Below are positions 1 to 10,586 of a stretch of 35,366 nt of DNA, in pieces; positions within the stretch are counted from its first letter, which is position 1; every line of letters starts with the position of its first letter. Origin of the DNA: Candidatus Eremiobacteraceae bacterium (GTDB taxonomy: Bacteria; Vulcanimicrobiota; Vulcanimicrobiia; Eremiobacterales; Eremiobacteraceae). Both the position numbers and the translations under genes were made by a program. The stretch lies in assembly GCA_035314825.1 (NCBI GenBank), contig DATFYX010000075.1, forward strand, positions 1 through 35,366. Direction: 5' to 3'. The notes beneath the pieces were generated by a model, which saw only the letters and a program-made list of their open reading frames with translations, was not told the origin of the DNA and did not search any database.

Positions 1-8
1 AGTAGTGC

Positions 9-191
9 GTGAGCGATCGCACCGCGCGATTTTCGATAGTCATTCCGGCACGCAACGAAGAGCGCTCGTGTCGCAAGTTCGATCATCTCGGCGACTGGTA
101 TCTGCTGCGCAATGCGCCGCGTCTCGCGTCGATGCTCGGCGGACATAACGAAGGCGAGGCAAACCACTTCTTCTACGATTTCCCGCGTTAA
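9..191 (+). pseudogene. Remnant of a family 2 glycosyltransferase with internal deletion
   Basis: A GTG-started 60-codon frame begins with FSIVIPARNEE (residues 8-18), the typical first beta strand of a GT-A, family 2 glycosyltransferase that binds the nucleotide-sugar. Instead of the usual 200 or more residues with DxD motifs, it runs within a few residues into an unrelated-looking tail (WYLLRNAPRLASMLGG and on) and stops. The simplest reading is a gene that lost its middle in frame, keeping both ends. No DxD or acceptor-binding part is visible, so it should be inactive. It could also be a short unrelated protein that happens to start with this motif, or an assembly collapse. The family call for the first 18 residues is fairly safe; the deletion is inference. 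Confidence 0.5.
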
Positions 192-205
192 GCAAAGGAG
201 AAAGC

Positions 206-703
206 ATGCGTGCCGTCCAGCGTCTAAGGCTAATCCCTCGCGTTATGCTCGCCACACTCGCGATCGGCGCCTTGATGGCTCCGGCAGTGCTCTCGGCAAA
301 AGAGCTCCCGACGGATCGTTGTGCGCTGCTTCCTGCAAGCGAACTGCAAAAAGTCGTCGGTGGAACTTTCGGAGCACCGGGCAGCAGCGTAGCGCCTCCC
401 GCGTTCGCGGGCTTGCCGCCGGGCACGGAGTGCGATTACACGGCAGGGGGCGCCGGCGGCAAAGTCGTCTTCATCGTCTACGTCGACCCGAGCGCGGCGA
501 CAGCCAAGGAGACCTTTGCGAAGCTGACGCCCTATTATGGCGTCAAGTCGTCCCCGCCGCATCTCGGCGACACGGCGTACGTCGATCAGAGCAACGCGAT
601 CCACGTGCTCAAAGGCAAGGTCCGTTTCTACATCAACGTGACCCCAACGCCGTCGGACCGAGAACTGATAGAGCTGGCCGCCTGGGTCGCCGGCCAGCTC
701 TAG
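206..703 (+). CDS. Secreted protein of unknown function
   Basis: A 165-residue protein with a clear ribosome binding site (AAAGGAGAAAG) just ahead of the ATG. The N-terminus carries a basic stretch, then a hydrophobic core around residues 13-28 ending in VLSA, a likely Sec signal peptide. The mature part has two cysteines (in DRCALLP and TECDY) that could form a disulphide, and an alternating pattern suggesting an alpha/beta fold. The CALLPASELQKVVGG start of the mature domain resembles the general layout of DUF3558-type actinobacterial secreted proteins, but I cannot claim membership. It starts 14 nt after the glycosyltransferase remnant and is followed by a + strand terminator beyond the antisense tRNA-Ala. 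Confidence 0.75.
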   Translation: MRAVQRLRLIPRVMLATLAIGALMAPAVLSAKELPTDRCALLPASELQKVVGGTFGAPGSSVAPPAFAGLPPGTECDYTAGGAGGKVVFIVYVDPSAATAKETFAKLTPYYGVKSSPPHLGDTAYVDQSNAIHVLKGKVRFYINVTPTPSDRELIELAAWVAGQL

Positions 704-729
704 CGAGGAACTGCGCGTATATCACGGAG

Positions 730-802
730 TGGAGGATAGCGGGCTCGAACCGCTGACCTCATGCTTGCAAAGCACGCGCTCTACCAACTGAGCTAATCCC
801 CC
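730..802 (-). tRNA. tRNA-Ala(TGC)
   Basis: Reading the minus strand, a 7-bp acceptor stem (GGGGGAT with ATCCTCC, one G-T pair), a D arm (AGCTCAGTTGGTAGAGC), an anticodon arm with TGC and a T arm (GGTTCGAGCC) all form. Discriminator A is at 730; no CCA is encoded. It lies opposite to its neighbours, between two secreted-protein genes. Confidence 0.95.
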
Positions 803-803
803 G

Positions 804-840
804 AAGCCGCGTAGTTCAAGACGACGCGGCTTTTTCTTTT
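804..840 (+). terminator. Intrinsic terminator after the 206-703 gene
   Basis: An inverted repeat AGCCGCGT ... ACGCGGCT with an 11-nt loop is followed by TTTTTCTTTTT on the + strand. It would end transcripts of the secreted-protein gene after they cross the antisense tRNA-Ala. Confidence 0.8.
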
Positions 841-949
841 TCGAGCTCGCCTGGCTACAGGTGATCGGGGATATGATCGACCGCCCGCGAAACGTTCTCC
901 CGCGCACCAGCGTTACGTTCAAAACGCTCTTTTCCAAGGGGGCATCCAT

Positions 950-1954
950 ATGGATCGGAACGTCGCCTTTGCCGCAGCCGTCTTCGCCTTTGCGCTTGGG
1001 GTCGTAGCCGCACGGCCGGCGGCGGCAACCGTGACCGCGGCGACCATAACCGCGACCACCCCGTCATTTTCCGGCAAGTGTCCGACCGCCGAAGCGTTCA
1101 AAGGCACGATCGCCGGCACGCCGGGCACGACACTCCAGTACAGTTTCAACCGCTACATCAATGGAGCGCAACAAGTCCAAAACGTCGGGGCGGCGACGAT
1201 TCCATGGGGCGGCAGTATCGCGGTCAGCGACTCATTCAGCATCACAACCAGCAGTACCGGGGCGAACTTCGACCAGCTCTGGGTGCACAACATCGCGGGC
1301 GGCCAAGCGGACGTGTATTCGAACAAGGCCACCTTCGCCGTTGCCTGCGGTGCGGCGAACCCATACGGCGTGCTGCATCAGGCGAACTCGCTCGTCCGCC
1401 CGTTGATCACGCTGCACACCAAGTGGTGGGGTTGGCGCAAGTACGAGTACAAGTGGGTCGGCATGTCCACATATCAGCCGGAGGTCGGCACCGGGCCGTG
1501 CGCCGACCTGTGCACGGGCTGGGTGCACATCAAAAACGGCGACTCGTTCTACCTTTATCACTGGAACTTCTATCTGCGGTCGGCCTTGCTTTTCGACCAA
1601 GCCGCCATCTCCGGCGCGCACGTGGGCAAAGCCACCCTGACCATCAAGCCGACCACCGGCGAGATGGCGTGCTTCGGCGGCATCGGCCGCGCCACGGTCA
1701 GCTGGATCGGTGGCAGCAACGACTTCACCGCCCCGTATCCGGTCGACGCCGATTTCTCGGCGCCGGTGGTCCAGCAAACCGCGTCCACCTTCACATTCGA
1801 TGTGACCCCGATCGTGCAAGGGTGGGCCAGCGGCGCTACGACCAACAACGGCTTCGTCTTGCGTGGCAGGAGCGAGGACAATGGCTCGAACGGCAACGAC
1901 AGCTGCACAGTCGATTTCGCCACTGACGGGGTGCTCACGATCACGCAGATGTAA
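950..1954 (+). CDS. Secreted beta-sandwich protein, DNRLRE-like
   Basis: A 334-residue protein with a signal peptide (hydrophobic residues 5-20, cleavage after the AAAT region near 27). The start is supported by AAGGGGGC upstream of the ATG. The first third (about 30-130) is Thr/Ser rich and looks like an Ig-type beta fold. The C-terminal 190 residues carry features of DNRLRE/CBM96-like surface domains: a strand pattern around AHVGKATLTIKPT, then VTPIVQGWASG followed by NNGFVLRGR near residues 283-306. Such domains are usually extracellular and sugar- or surface-related. Paired cysteines (ACG, PCADLC, MACFGG, SCTVDF) suggest disulphides. It stands alone between two tRNAs. Exact function is unknown. 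Confidence 0.7.
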   Translation: MDRNVAFAAAVFAFALGVVAARPAAATVTAATITATTPSFSGKCPTAEAFKGTIAGTPGTTLQYSFNRYINGAQQVQNVGAATIPWGGSIAVSDSFSITTSSTGANFDQLWVHNIAGGQADVYSNKATFAVACGAANPYGVLHQANSLVRPLITLHTKWWGWRKYEYKWVGMSTYQPEVGTGPCADLCTGWVHIKNGDSFYLYHWNFYLRSALLFDQAAISGAHVGKATLTIKPTTGEMACFGGIGRATVSWIGGSNDFTAPYPVDADFSAPVVQQTASTFTFDVTPIVQGWASGATTNNGFVLRGRSEDNGSNGNDSCTVDFATDGVLTITQM

Positions 1955-2022
1955 GACCGCTCCGCGGCAGGGCGCCCCGGTTTGCCGGAGAACCATCGGA
2001 ACTTCGCGAAATCCGCGCGTGC

Positions 2023-2096
2023 GGGCGATTAGCTCAGGTGGTTAGAGCGCATCCCTGATAAGGATGAGGTCCGAGGTTCGAGTCCTCGATCGCCCA
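2023..2096 (+). tRNA. tRNA-Ile(GAT)
   Basis: Acceptor stem GGGCGAT/ATCGCCC, D arm, anticodon loop CTGATAA with GAT, and T arm GAGGTTCGAGTCCTC are all present. CCA is encoded at 2097-2099. It decodes ATC/ATT and stands alone rather than in an rRNA spacer. Confidence 0.96.
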
Positions 2097-2100
2097 CCAA

Positions 2101-2565
2101 TCAGTAACCCGATCCGGCGGGCGTAGCGCTCATTCCCGAGGATCCGCCTGGCGTTGCGCTCGACGGGATGTCGCCGCAGGCGACGTACGTCTGGATCGCA
2201 GCGGCGGACTCGTGGATGTTGATCGCCATCGTGCCCGCTTGGAGCTGCGCCAGCGATACGTCCACGACCGTGCTCGATTTGCCGCCCGTCACCGCGGTCA
2301 ACGGATATGACGGCTTCGGATTCAGCGTCTTGCACGGGCCCTTGTGGATGTGCGCCGGCTCGACCGCGCCATCAGGCTCGCCCTTGAGGCTGATGTCCAC
2401 TTTGGTCTTGCCGTCCGAGGTCGGCGTGAGCGTTGCGACGCCCGTCTGGTTGGAACCGTTTTGAGCCGCGATCGGCACCGTCACTGAACCCATTTGATCT
2501 GCGAAAGCAGGCCATGCGGCGACAGCGATGATGACTGCGGCTGCCGGGAGAAGTGCTCGTTTCAT
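2101..2565 (-). CDS. Secreted CHRD-like domain protein
   Basis: On the minus strand, a GGAGG site 7 nt before the ATG supports the start. The 154-residue product has a signal peptide (MKRALL, hydrophobic to about 20, AFA-DQ cleavage). The mature part follows the CHRD pattern: GVATLTPTSDGKTKVDISLKG, then PAHIHKGPC, then a GK-SSTVVDVSLAQLQAG turn and MAINIHES, ending at a YVACGDI strand. The His residues in HIH and NIH are typical of this family, found in chordin and in many bacterial exported proteins of unknown role. The last 20 residues are Gly/Ser/Pro rich. It ends 1 nt from the CCA of the convergent tRNA-Ile, leaving no room for a separate terminator. Confidence 0.7.
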   Translation of the reverse strand: MKRALLPAAAVIIAVAAWPAFADQMGSVTVPIAAQNGSNQTGVATLTPTSDGKTKVDISLKGEPDGAVEPAHIHKGPCKTLNPKPSYPLTAVTGGKSSTVVDVSLAQLQAGTMAINIHESAAAIQTYVACGDIPSSATPGGSSGMSATPAGSGY

Positions 2566-2590
2566 AGTGGGACCTCCAAGGAAGGCGTAA

Positions 2591-2622
2591 CGGGGGCTCC
2601 CGAGGTTGGCGAGAGACCCCCG
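2591..2622 (-). terminator. Possible terminator hairpin after the 2629-2922 gene
   Basis: On the minus strand CGGGGG(T)CTC pairs with GAGCCCCCG across a 13-nt loop, with one bulged base, shortly after the stop of the upstream gene. There is no T run, so intrinsic termination is uncertain. Confidence 0.35.
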
Positions 2623-2628
2623 CTTTGC

Positions 2629-2922
2629 CTATTGGCCGCGGATCAGGCCGATCCACTCCTTGGTGATCTTATCGTCGATCTTGCGCTCGGCCATGTCGAG
2701 GTCCTCGAGCATGCTGCGCTCGCGCATGCTCTCGGAGCGATCTGCAACAGCTTCATTGAAGACCTCACTGCGGTTGTCGAGCGCCTCCTGATGCTGCATC
2801 TCGCGCGCCTGCAGCAGCAGTTGATTGGTCTCGTCCATCTGGATCATCGCTTGCTGTGCGACGTCGATGCCCTTTGAGGTCACGAGCGACATCACCGTGC
2901 CGACCAGTGGTAGCCACGCCAT
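2629..2922 (-). CDS. Small hypothetical protein with N-terminal hydrophobic segment
   Basis: I place the start at the ATG at 2922 because GAGGAGG precedes it by 6 nt; a longer frame exists but lacks such a site. The 97-residue product starts with MAWLPLVGTVMSLV, a short hydrophobic segment, then a strongly charged alpha-helical region (about 25-97) rich in Gln, Glu, Met and Arg with heptad-like spacing, probably a coiled coil. I do not recognise a family. It reads in the same direction as the CHRD-like gene and diverges from rpmE, sharing the 2930-3000 spacer that should hold both promoters. Confidence 0.6.
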   Translation of the reverse strand: MAWLPLVGTVMSLVTSKGIDVAQQAMIQMDETNQLLLQAREMQHQEALDNRSEVFNEAVADRSESMRERSMLEDLDMAERKIDDKITKEWIGLIRGQ

Positions 2923-2984
2923 GGCGGTCCTCCTCGGGGCTTGCAACCGCCCCGCTTCTTAGGGCTTGTTGTCACACCCGGCGG

Positions 2985-3013
2985 TGGACTGTCTAGGTCC
3001 CGTATGATATAGT
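2985..3013 (+). promoter_or_regulatory. Sigma-70 type promoter for rpmE
   Basis: TGGACT (2985-2990) and TATAGT (3008-3013) are separated by 17 nt, close to TTGACA-N17-TATAAT. Transcription would start near 3020, giving about 70 nt of leader before rpmE. Found by eye only. Confidence 0.55.
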
Positions 3014-3089
3014 AGCCTTTGGCGCACGTGGCCGATTGCGGGACAGAAGTCGCCGAAGCATTGGCCGGGCAGCGCGAGAGAGGACCCCA

Positions 3090-3908
3090 GTGAGAGAGAA
3101 GATCCACCCCAAGTGGCATACTGCCACCGTCGTGTGCGCGTGCGGCCACACCTTCCAAACCGGCTCAACGCTTGAAAAACTGCATGTCGAGATCTGCTCG
3201 AACTGCCATCCGTTTTTCACGGGTAAGCAGAAGTTCGTCGACACGGAAGGTCGCGTCGAGAAATTCGTGACCAAGTACGGCGCAGTCGAGAGCCAAAAAT
3301 CCAAGAAAGCCAAAGCTGCAGCCGAGGCCAAGAAAGTCAAAGACGCCGCCGATGCTGCGGCAGCCGAGGCGGCCAAAGCCGCTGCCGTCGCGGCCGCGGA
3401 GCAAGCCGCGCGCGAAGCCGCCGAGAGCTCGGCGCGAGAGGCCGAGCACAAGCGCAAGCACGAGGCGGAAACCGCCAAGCGCGAGACTGCTGCGCAGGCG
3501 CAGCGCGCCGCGGAAGAAACGCGCAAAGCAGAAGAAGCGCGCAAGCAGCACGAGGCCGCGAAAGCGCAAGAGCTGCAGGCGGCCGCGCAAAGCGCGGCGC
3601 ACGAAGCCGTTCACGGCGCAGCCGCAACAGATGCGAGCGTAGAGGCCGTCGAGACGCCGGAAATCGAGGCCGCACCGGTCGCACAGCCGGCGGCAGCCGC
3701 TGCCGTCACGCTGGAAGACGTCGAAGCCGCTAAGCCGAAAATAGCCAAGCGCGCTCCGGCAAAAGCGAAGACGGCGACGAAATCGGCCAAGACGAAGGCG
3801 ACCGCGGCGACCGAAGCGCCCAAGAAGGTGAAGGCCGCTGCCAAGAAGACCACGGAGACCAAAGCGAAGAAACCCGCCGCGAAAGGCAAGACGGCGAAGT
3901 CGAAGTAG
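3090..3908 (+). CDS. rpmE: Ribosomal protein bL31 with long Lys/Ala-rich C-terminal tail
   Basis: GTG start at 3090 with a GAGAGAGGA site before it; the frame is open further upstream, but L31 similarity begins here. Residues 1-70 are a normal zinc-type bL31: [10 protein letters not shown], a CAC motif at 16-18, CSNC at 36-39 and [20 protein letters not shown]. Together the cysteines should bind one zinc. L31 bridges the two ribosomal subunits. The family is usually about 70-90 residues; this one has 272. The extra 200 residues are almost only Ala, Lys, Glu and Arg, first a charged helix (about 71-175), then a less structured segment with [14 protein letters not shown], then AK/PAK/TK repeats resembling histone H1 tails (about 230-272). 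The gene leads the prfA-prmC-hemF cluster, a known L31-RF1 neighbourhood. The tail's job (rRNA or DNA binding) is inference. Confidence 0.93.
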   Translation: MREKIHPKWHTATVVCACGHTFQTGSTLEKLHVEICSNCHPFFTGKQKFVDTEGRVEKFVTKYGAVESQKSKKAKAAAEAKKVKDAADAAAAEAAKAAAVAAAEQAAREAAESSAREAEHKRKHEAETAKRETAAQAQRAAEETRKAEEARKQHEAAKAQELQAAAQSAAHEAVHGAAATDASVEAVETPEIEAAPVAQPAAAAAVTLEDVEAAKPKIAKRAPAKAKTATKSAKTKATAATEAPKKVKAAAKKTTETKAKKPAAKGKTAKSK

Positions 3909-3929
3909 CGCGCGTGCGCGCCGCGCGCT
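3907..3929 (+). other. GC-rich hairpin between rpmE and prfA
   Basis: AGCGCGCG and CGCGCGCT form an 8-bp stem with a 7-nt loop directly at the rpmE stop. No T run follows. It may reduce read-through into prfA or protect the rpmE 3' end; low-complexity GC sequence makes chance pairing possible. Confidence 0.35.
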
Positions 3930-3953
3930 GCGACCGGCTTCGTAAGCGTCGTT

Positions 3954-5045
3954 ATGGATACCACTCCACAAGGGTTGCCCGCACGCCTGGGCGCGATCCA
4001 AAAGCGTTTTGACGAGATAAACGCCCGGCTCGAGGCGCTCACCTCCGCCTTCGATCCGCAAGAGAACAAGAAGCTGTCCAAGGAGCGCGCGGCGCTCGAG
4101 CCGATCATCGGCGCCTACCACCAATACAACATCCTCTTCAACGAGCTCGGCGACGCCGAGTCGATGACGCGCGACCCTGACCAAGCGATCGCCGATATGG
4201 CGCGCGCCGAAGTGGCGCGCTTGCGCGAAGCCGTCGCCGGCCAGGAGCGTCATCTGCGTGTGCTGCTCGTGCCCAAGGACCCCAACGACGAGAAGAACAT
4301 CTTCATCGAGATCCGGGCAGGCACCGGGGGCGACGAGGCCGGGCTTTTCGCGGGCGATCTGCTGCGCATGTATCTGAAGTTCGCCGAGCGCCATCGGCTC
4401 AAAAGCGAGATCGTCAGCGCGAGCGAGAGCGAGGCAGGCGGCTATCGCGAGGCGGTCGTCGCAGTGCGCGGCGAAGGCGCGTACCGGGAGTTCAAACACG
4501 AGAGCGGCGTCCATCGCGTGCAGCGCGTGCCCGAAACCGAGGGCAGCGGGCGCATCCACACCTCGACGGCGACCGTCGCCGTGCTGCCCGAGGCCGACGA
4601 CGTCGAGATCGAGATCAATCCCTCGGATCTGCAGATCGACACCTACCGCGCGTCGGGCGCCGGCGGCCAGCACGTCAACAAGACCGAGTCGGCGATCCGC
4701 ATCACGCACAAGCCGAGCGGCGTCGTCGTAGCCTGCCAAGAAGAGCGCTCGCAGCTCCAGAATCGCGAGCGCGCTATGCAGCTGTTGCGCGCGCATCTGT
4801 ATGAAGCCAAGCTGCGCGAGCAAGAAGCCGCGACCGCCTCGGCGCGGCGCTCGCAGGTCGGTTCGGGCGATCGAAGCGAGAAGATCCGCACCTACAATTT
4901 CCCGCAGGACCGCCTGACCGATCACCGCATCGGCTTTTCGACGGGCAACCTCAAGTCGATCCTCGCCGGCGACCTCGACGCGGTGGTGGAAGCCTTGCTC
5001 ACCGATGAAGAACGGCGCGCCCTGGGCGGCGATGCGGTCGCCTGA
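3954..5045 (+). CDS. prfA: Peptide chain release factor 1
   Basis: A 363-residue class I release factor of normal length. It reads UAA and UAG in the ribosomal A site and triggers release of the finished peptide. The catalytic GGQ is at 237-239 in [16 protein letters not shown], and the flanking domain 3 sequence ([14 protein letters not shown]) is typical. A PxT-type codon-recognition region should lie before it: VPETEGSGR around 197-205 fits the RF1 PxT region (PET). ATG start at 3954; no strong ribosome site is visible. It is followed with overlap by prmC, the enzyme that methylates the GGQ glutamine, the same pairing as in E. coli hemA-prfA-prmC. Confidence 0.98.
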   Translation: MDTTPQGLPARLGAIQKRFDEINARLEALTSAFDPQENKKLSKERAALEPIIGAYHQYNILFNELGDAESMTRDPDQAIADMARAEVARLREAVAGQERHLRVLLVPKDPNDEKNIFIEIRAGTGGDEAGLFAGDLLRMYLKFAERHRLKSEIVSASESEAGGYREAVVAVRGEGAYREFKHESGVHRVQRVPETEGSGRIHTSTATVAVLPEADDVEIEINPSDLQIDTYRASGAGGQHVNKTESAIRITHKPSGVVVACQEERSQLQNRERAMQLLRAHLYEAKLREQEAATASARRSQVGSGDRSEKIRTYNFPQDRLTDHRIGFSTGNLKSILAGDLDAVVEALLTDEERRALGGDAVA

Positions 5046-5903
5046 GCGTCGCTTTCACCGCGTTGCGGCCGACACGATCGCCGCAGCGGTCGAGCTGTGC
5101 CGCCGCCGCCTCATCGGCGTGTCCGATACGCCCTGGCTCGACGCGCGCGTCCTGGCGAGCCACGTGACCGGTCTTGATGCTTCTGCGATCGTGGCGTACG
5201 GGGAACATCGCCTTCCCGCGCGCCGCCGCGAAGAACTCGAGGCGCTGACGAGCCGGCGCGCGGCCGGCGAACCGGTGGCGTACTTGGTGGGTTTCAAGGA
5301 ATTCTGCGGGCTGCGCGTCGCCGTTGATCGGCGCGTGCTCGTGCCTCGCCCCGAGACCGAAGAGCTCGTGCTGGCGGTCGTCGAGGATTGGCGCGGCCGC
5401 GAACCCGATATCCTCGACCTCGGCACCGGCAGCGGCGCCATCGCCTGCGCGCTCGCAGACATGCTCCCGAATGCGGCCGTCGTCGCGACCGACGTCAGCA
5501 TAGGCGCGCTGCAGGTCGCCGCCGAGAATGTCGCCCGTTTCGCGCTCGGTGAACGCATCGAACTCGTCCACGGCGACCTCTTCGAGCCTCTCGAGCGCGA
5601 TCGCCGCTTCGATGCGATCGTCGCCAATCTGCCCTACGTGCGCGATGGCGATCCCGAGCTGGCGCCCGGTGTCCGCGCCTACGAGCCGGCGCTTGCTCTT
5701 GACGCCGGCCTGGACGGATTAGACGTCTACCGGCGCATGTTCCAAGAAGCGCCGCGGCACTTACTCCAGGGCGGACGCGTCTACTGCGAATGCGGCCCTG
5801 CTACGGCGGCGGATCTCGCCACAACGGCAAGCGCTGCATTCCCGGATCGTACCGTGAGCATCCGCCACGACATCGGCGGTCGCGAACGCATGGTGCTGGT
5901 CGC

Positions 5904-5907
<4 letters not shown>
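5032..5907 (+). CDS. prmC: Release factor glutamine methyltransferase
   Basis: PrmC (HemK) transfers a methyl group from S-adenosylmethionine to the Gln of the release factor GGQ loop. The N-terminal helical domain is at about 1-95, then the Rossmann methyltransferase with [14 protein letters not shown] as the SAM-binding loop. The active-site signature, normally NPPY, reads NLPY here (199-202 with the 5032 start). NLPY is more often seen in rRNA adenine methylases; some PrmC proteins may tolerate it, since Asn and Tyr hold the amide. RPETEE before the SAM loop is the standard PrmC motif, so the family call stands. An alternative ATG at 5005 gives 9 more residues. It overlaps prfA by 14 nt and hemF by 4 nt, so the three are probably co-translated. 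Confidence 0.95.
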
Positions 5908-8661
<2,754 letters not shown>

Positions 8662-8709
8662 CCGCTAGCTCAAGCAAGGAAGAGCGCGTTTTTCGACGAC
8701 GCGCCGCTA

Positions 8710-9483
8710 TTGATTGTGGACGTCTCCCAGATCACGTTCGTCGTCCTGACGAAGAACGAAGCCGCGCGCATCGGCGATTGTCTCGCGTCGCTGCCGTCTG
8801 GCGCAAAGGCGCTGGTCTATGATTCTGCGTCCGCCGACGGCACGCCGGCACTGGCGAGCGCCCGCGGTGCGCGAGTCGTCGACGGGCAGTGGCGAGGCTT
8901 TGCCCAGACGCGGCTGGACGCGGCCGCGCTGGTGGACACGCTCTGGACCTTCATGCTCGACGCCGACGAACGGGTGACGCCGGAGCTGGCGCTGGAGATC
9001 GCGCGCGCGGATCCCCCCGACGACGTGGTCGCCTACTCGGTGCCGCGGCGCAATTATTTTTGCGGCGCCTGGATCCGCGGCGCGGGCTGGTGGCCCGACC
9101 GCCTGATCCGCTTGTTCCGCACCGGGCGCGTCGGCATCCAAGCGCGCCATAGCGGCGACGCCGCGCTTCATGAGACCTGGACGGTGCGTGGCGCAAGCGC
9201 GCGGCTCGACGCTCCCCTCGATCATCATTCCTATGACGACCTCGCGCGGTACCGCGCCAAGTTCGATCGTTACACCAGCATCGAAGCATCTGCCTCGGAA
9301 CCTGATGCGTTGTCGCTTGCCGGCCTCGCGATGCTGGCGCCCTTGCGGGCTCTGTGGCTGCTGTTCGTTCGCGGTGCCATTGCGGATGGCTGGCGCGGCG
9401 CCTACATCGCTTGGTTCAGCGCGCTCTATCCGGTCGCTGTGGCCGCCAAAGCGCTGCGGCGCGGCGCGAGTCCGCCGGCGTGA
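8710..9483 (+). CDS. Family 2 glycosyltransferase, KdtX/WaaE-like
   Basis: A 257-residue GT-A fold enzyme. The N-terminus ITFVVLTKNEAARIGDCLASL is the nucleotide-sugar binding start; FMLDADERV holds the DxD metal motif. It lacks the long C-terminal domain of polymerising enzymes and ends in a hydrophobic/amphipathic stretch (about 200-245), as in lipopolysaccharide-core WaaE/KdtX-type transferases that act at the inner membrane. Starts at TTG 8710 or GTG 8716; the upstream AAGGAAGAG fits only loosely. It overlaps the next glycosyltransferase by 4 nt (GTGA), so the pair likely builds one envelope glycan. Sugar and acceptor cannot be told. Confidence 0.85.
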   Translation: MIVDVSQITFVVLTKNEAARIGDCLASLPSGAKALVYDSASADGTPALASARGARVVDGQWRGFAQTRLDAAALVDTLWTFMLDADERVTPELALEIARADPPDDVVAYSVPRRNYFCGAWIRGAGWWPDRLIRLFRTGRVGIQARHSGDAALHETWTVRGASARLDAPLDHHSYDDLARYRAKFDRYTSIEASASEPDALSLAGLAMLAPLRALWLLFVRGAIADGWRGAYIAWFSALYPVAVAAKALRRGASPPA

Positions 9484-10586
9484 GCGCGCCGCACATCATC
9501 CTCGACGCGCGCGTCACGAAGCAGATGTCCGTCGGGATGATCACGTACGTGCGCGAGCTTGCCGCGCGCTTGCCCGATGCCGCACCCGATCTGTCGTTCA
9601 CCATCGTGTCGAACGTGAAGCTCGATACCGGCGGCGACGTCGGAACGATTCATATCCCCGAGCGTCTTGCCGTGAACGGATCGCTCGGCGAGCAGCTCGG
9701 GTATGCGGGGCTGCTGCGCCGGCTGCGGCGCAACGCATCGCTGACCCATCTGATGTCGGTCTACGCGCCGCGATGGACCCCGACACCCTACGTCTACACG
9801 ATCCACGATCTGATCCACCGGCGCTTCCCGCACTACTTCAAATGGAAGGTGCGCCCATATTATGAGTTCGTCGCGGGCCCGGTCGCGCGCGGCGCAAGCG
9901 CGGTGATCACGGACGCGGCGGCGACGGTGCCGGATCTGGAGCGCTTTCTCGGCGTGGACGCCGCTGCGGTGCGGATCGTGCCGCTCGGCGTCAGCGAGCG
10001 CTTCGCGCTCGACGCGTCCGAACGGGAGCAGGCAGCCAAGCGAGTGCGAGCGCGCCTCGAGCTGCGTGCACCGTACATCTTCTACGCGGGTAATCATCGC
10101 GAGCACAAGAACCTTGAGACGCTGGCGGCCGCCTGGCAGGAAGTCCAAGGCGCCTGCGATCTCGTCTTGACGGAAAGCATGCCGTTCGCGTTCGACCTCG
10201 ATAGGTACACGAAAAGGGGCGGCAGAATTGTGCGGGCCGGACACGTATCAGAAGAAGAACTCGTCGAGTTGTATGCAGGCTGCGCGGCCACCGTGCAGCC
10301 CTCGTCGTATGAAGGTTTTGGCTTGTCGGTATTAGAGGGTATGGCGGCGGGCGCGCCGGTCATCGTCGCGCAGACGCCTGCGCTGCTCGAAGTCGCCGGA
10401 GATGCGGCGCTGACGTTCCCCGTGCGCGATGTGACGGCGCTGACGCGCGCCGTCGAGCTCGTGCTCGCCGGCGGCGCCGACGTCGAGGCGCTGCGCGAGC
10501 GCGGGCGGCGGCGCGCCTCCGCATATTCCTGGTCGCAGACGGCGCGACTCACCGCTGGGGTCTATCGCGAATGTCTCGCGCGCTAA
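9480..10586 (+). CDS. Family 4 glycosyltransferase
   Basis: A 368-residue GT-B enzyme. The N-terminal domain has HIILDARVTKQMSVGMITYVRELA, where the glycine-containing loop usually contacts the acceptor. The C-terminal domain has the GT4 hallmarks: FYAGNHREHKN (donor-binding strand), the AGHVSEEELVELYAGCAATVQPSSYEGFGLSVLEGMAAGAPVI block with the EGFGLSVLE motif, and EVAGDAALTF after it. It starts at the GTG overlapping the previous stop. GT4 enzymes retain anomeric configuration and usually use UDP- or GDP-sugars. Its 3' end overlaps the next gene by 16 nt. Confidence 0.9.
   Translation: MSAPHIILDARVTKQMSVGMITYVRELAARLPDAAPDLSFTIVSNVKLDTGGDVGTIHIPERLAVNGSLGEQLGYAGLLRRLRRNASLTHLMSVYAPRWTPTPYVYTIHDLIHRRFPHYFKWKVRPYYEFVAGPVARGASAVITDAAATVPDLERFLGVDAAAVRIVPLGVSERFALDASEREQAAKRVRARLELRAPYIFYAGNHREHKNLETLAAAWQEVQGACDLVLTESMPFAFDLDRYTKRGGRIVRAGHVSEEELVELYAGCAATVQPSSYEGFGLSVLEGMAAGAPVIVAQTPALLEVAGDAALTFPVRDVTALTRAVELVLAGGADVEALRERGRRRASAYSWSQTARLTAGVYRECLAR

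Noticed and set aside
3300-3700. The rpmE tail as a separate gene or a CRISPR-like repeat
   Set aside because: The frame is continuous with L31, there is no new start signal, and no regular spacer pattern exists.
3165-4925. A 586-codon open frame on the minus strand across rpmE and prfA
   Set aside because: It is a shadow of GC-rich coding sequence: rpmE and prfA have clear family motifs on the + strand, and this frame has none.
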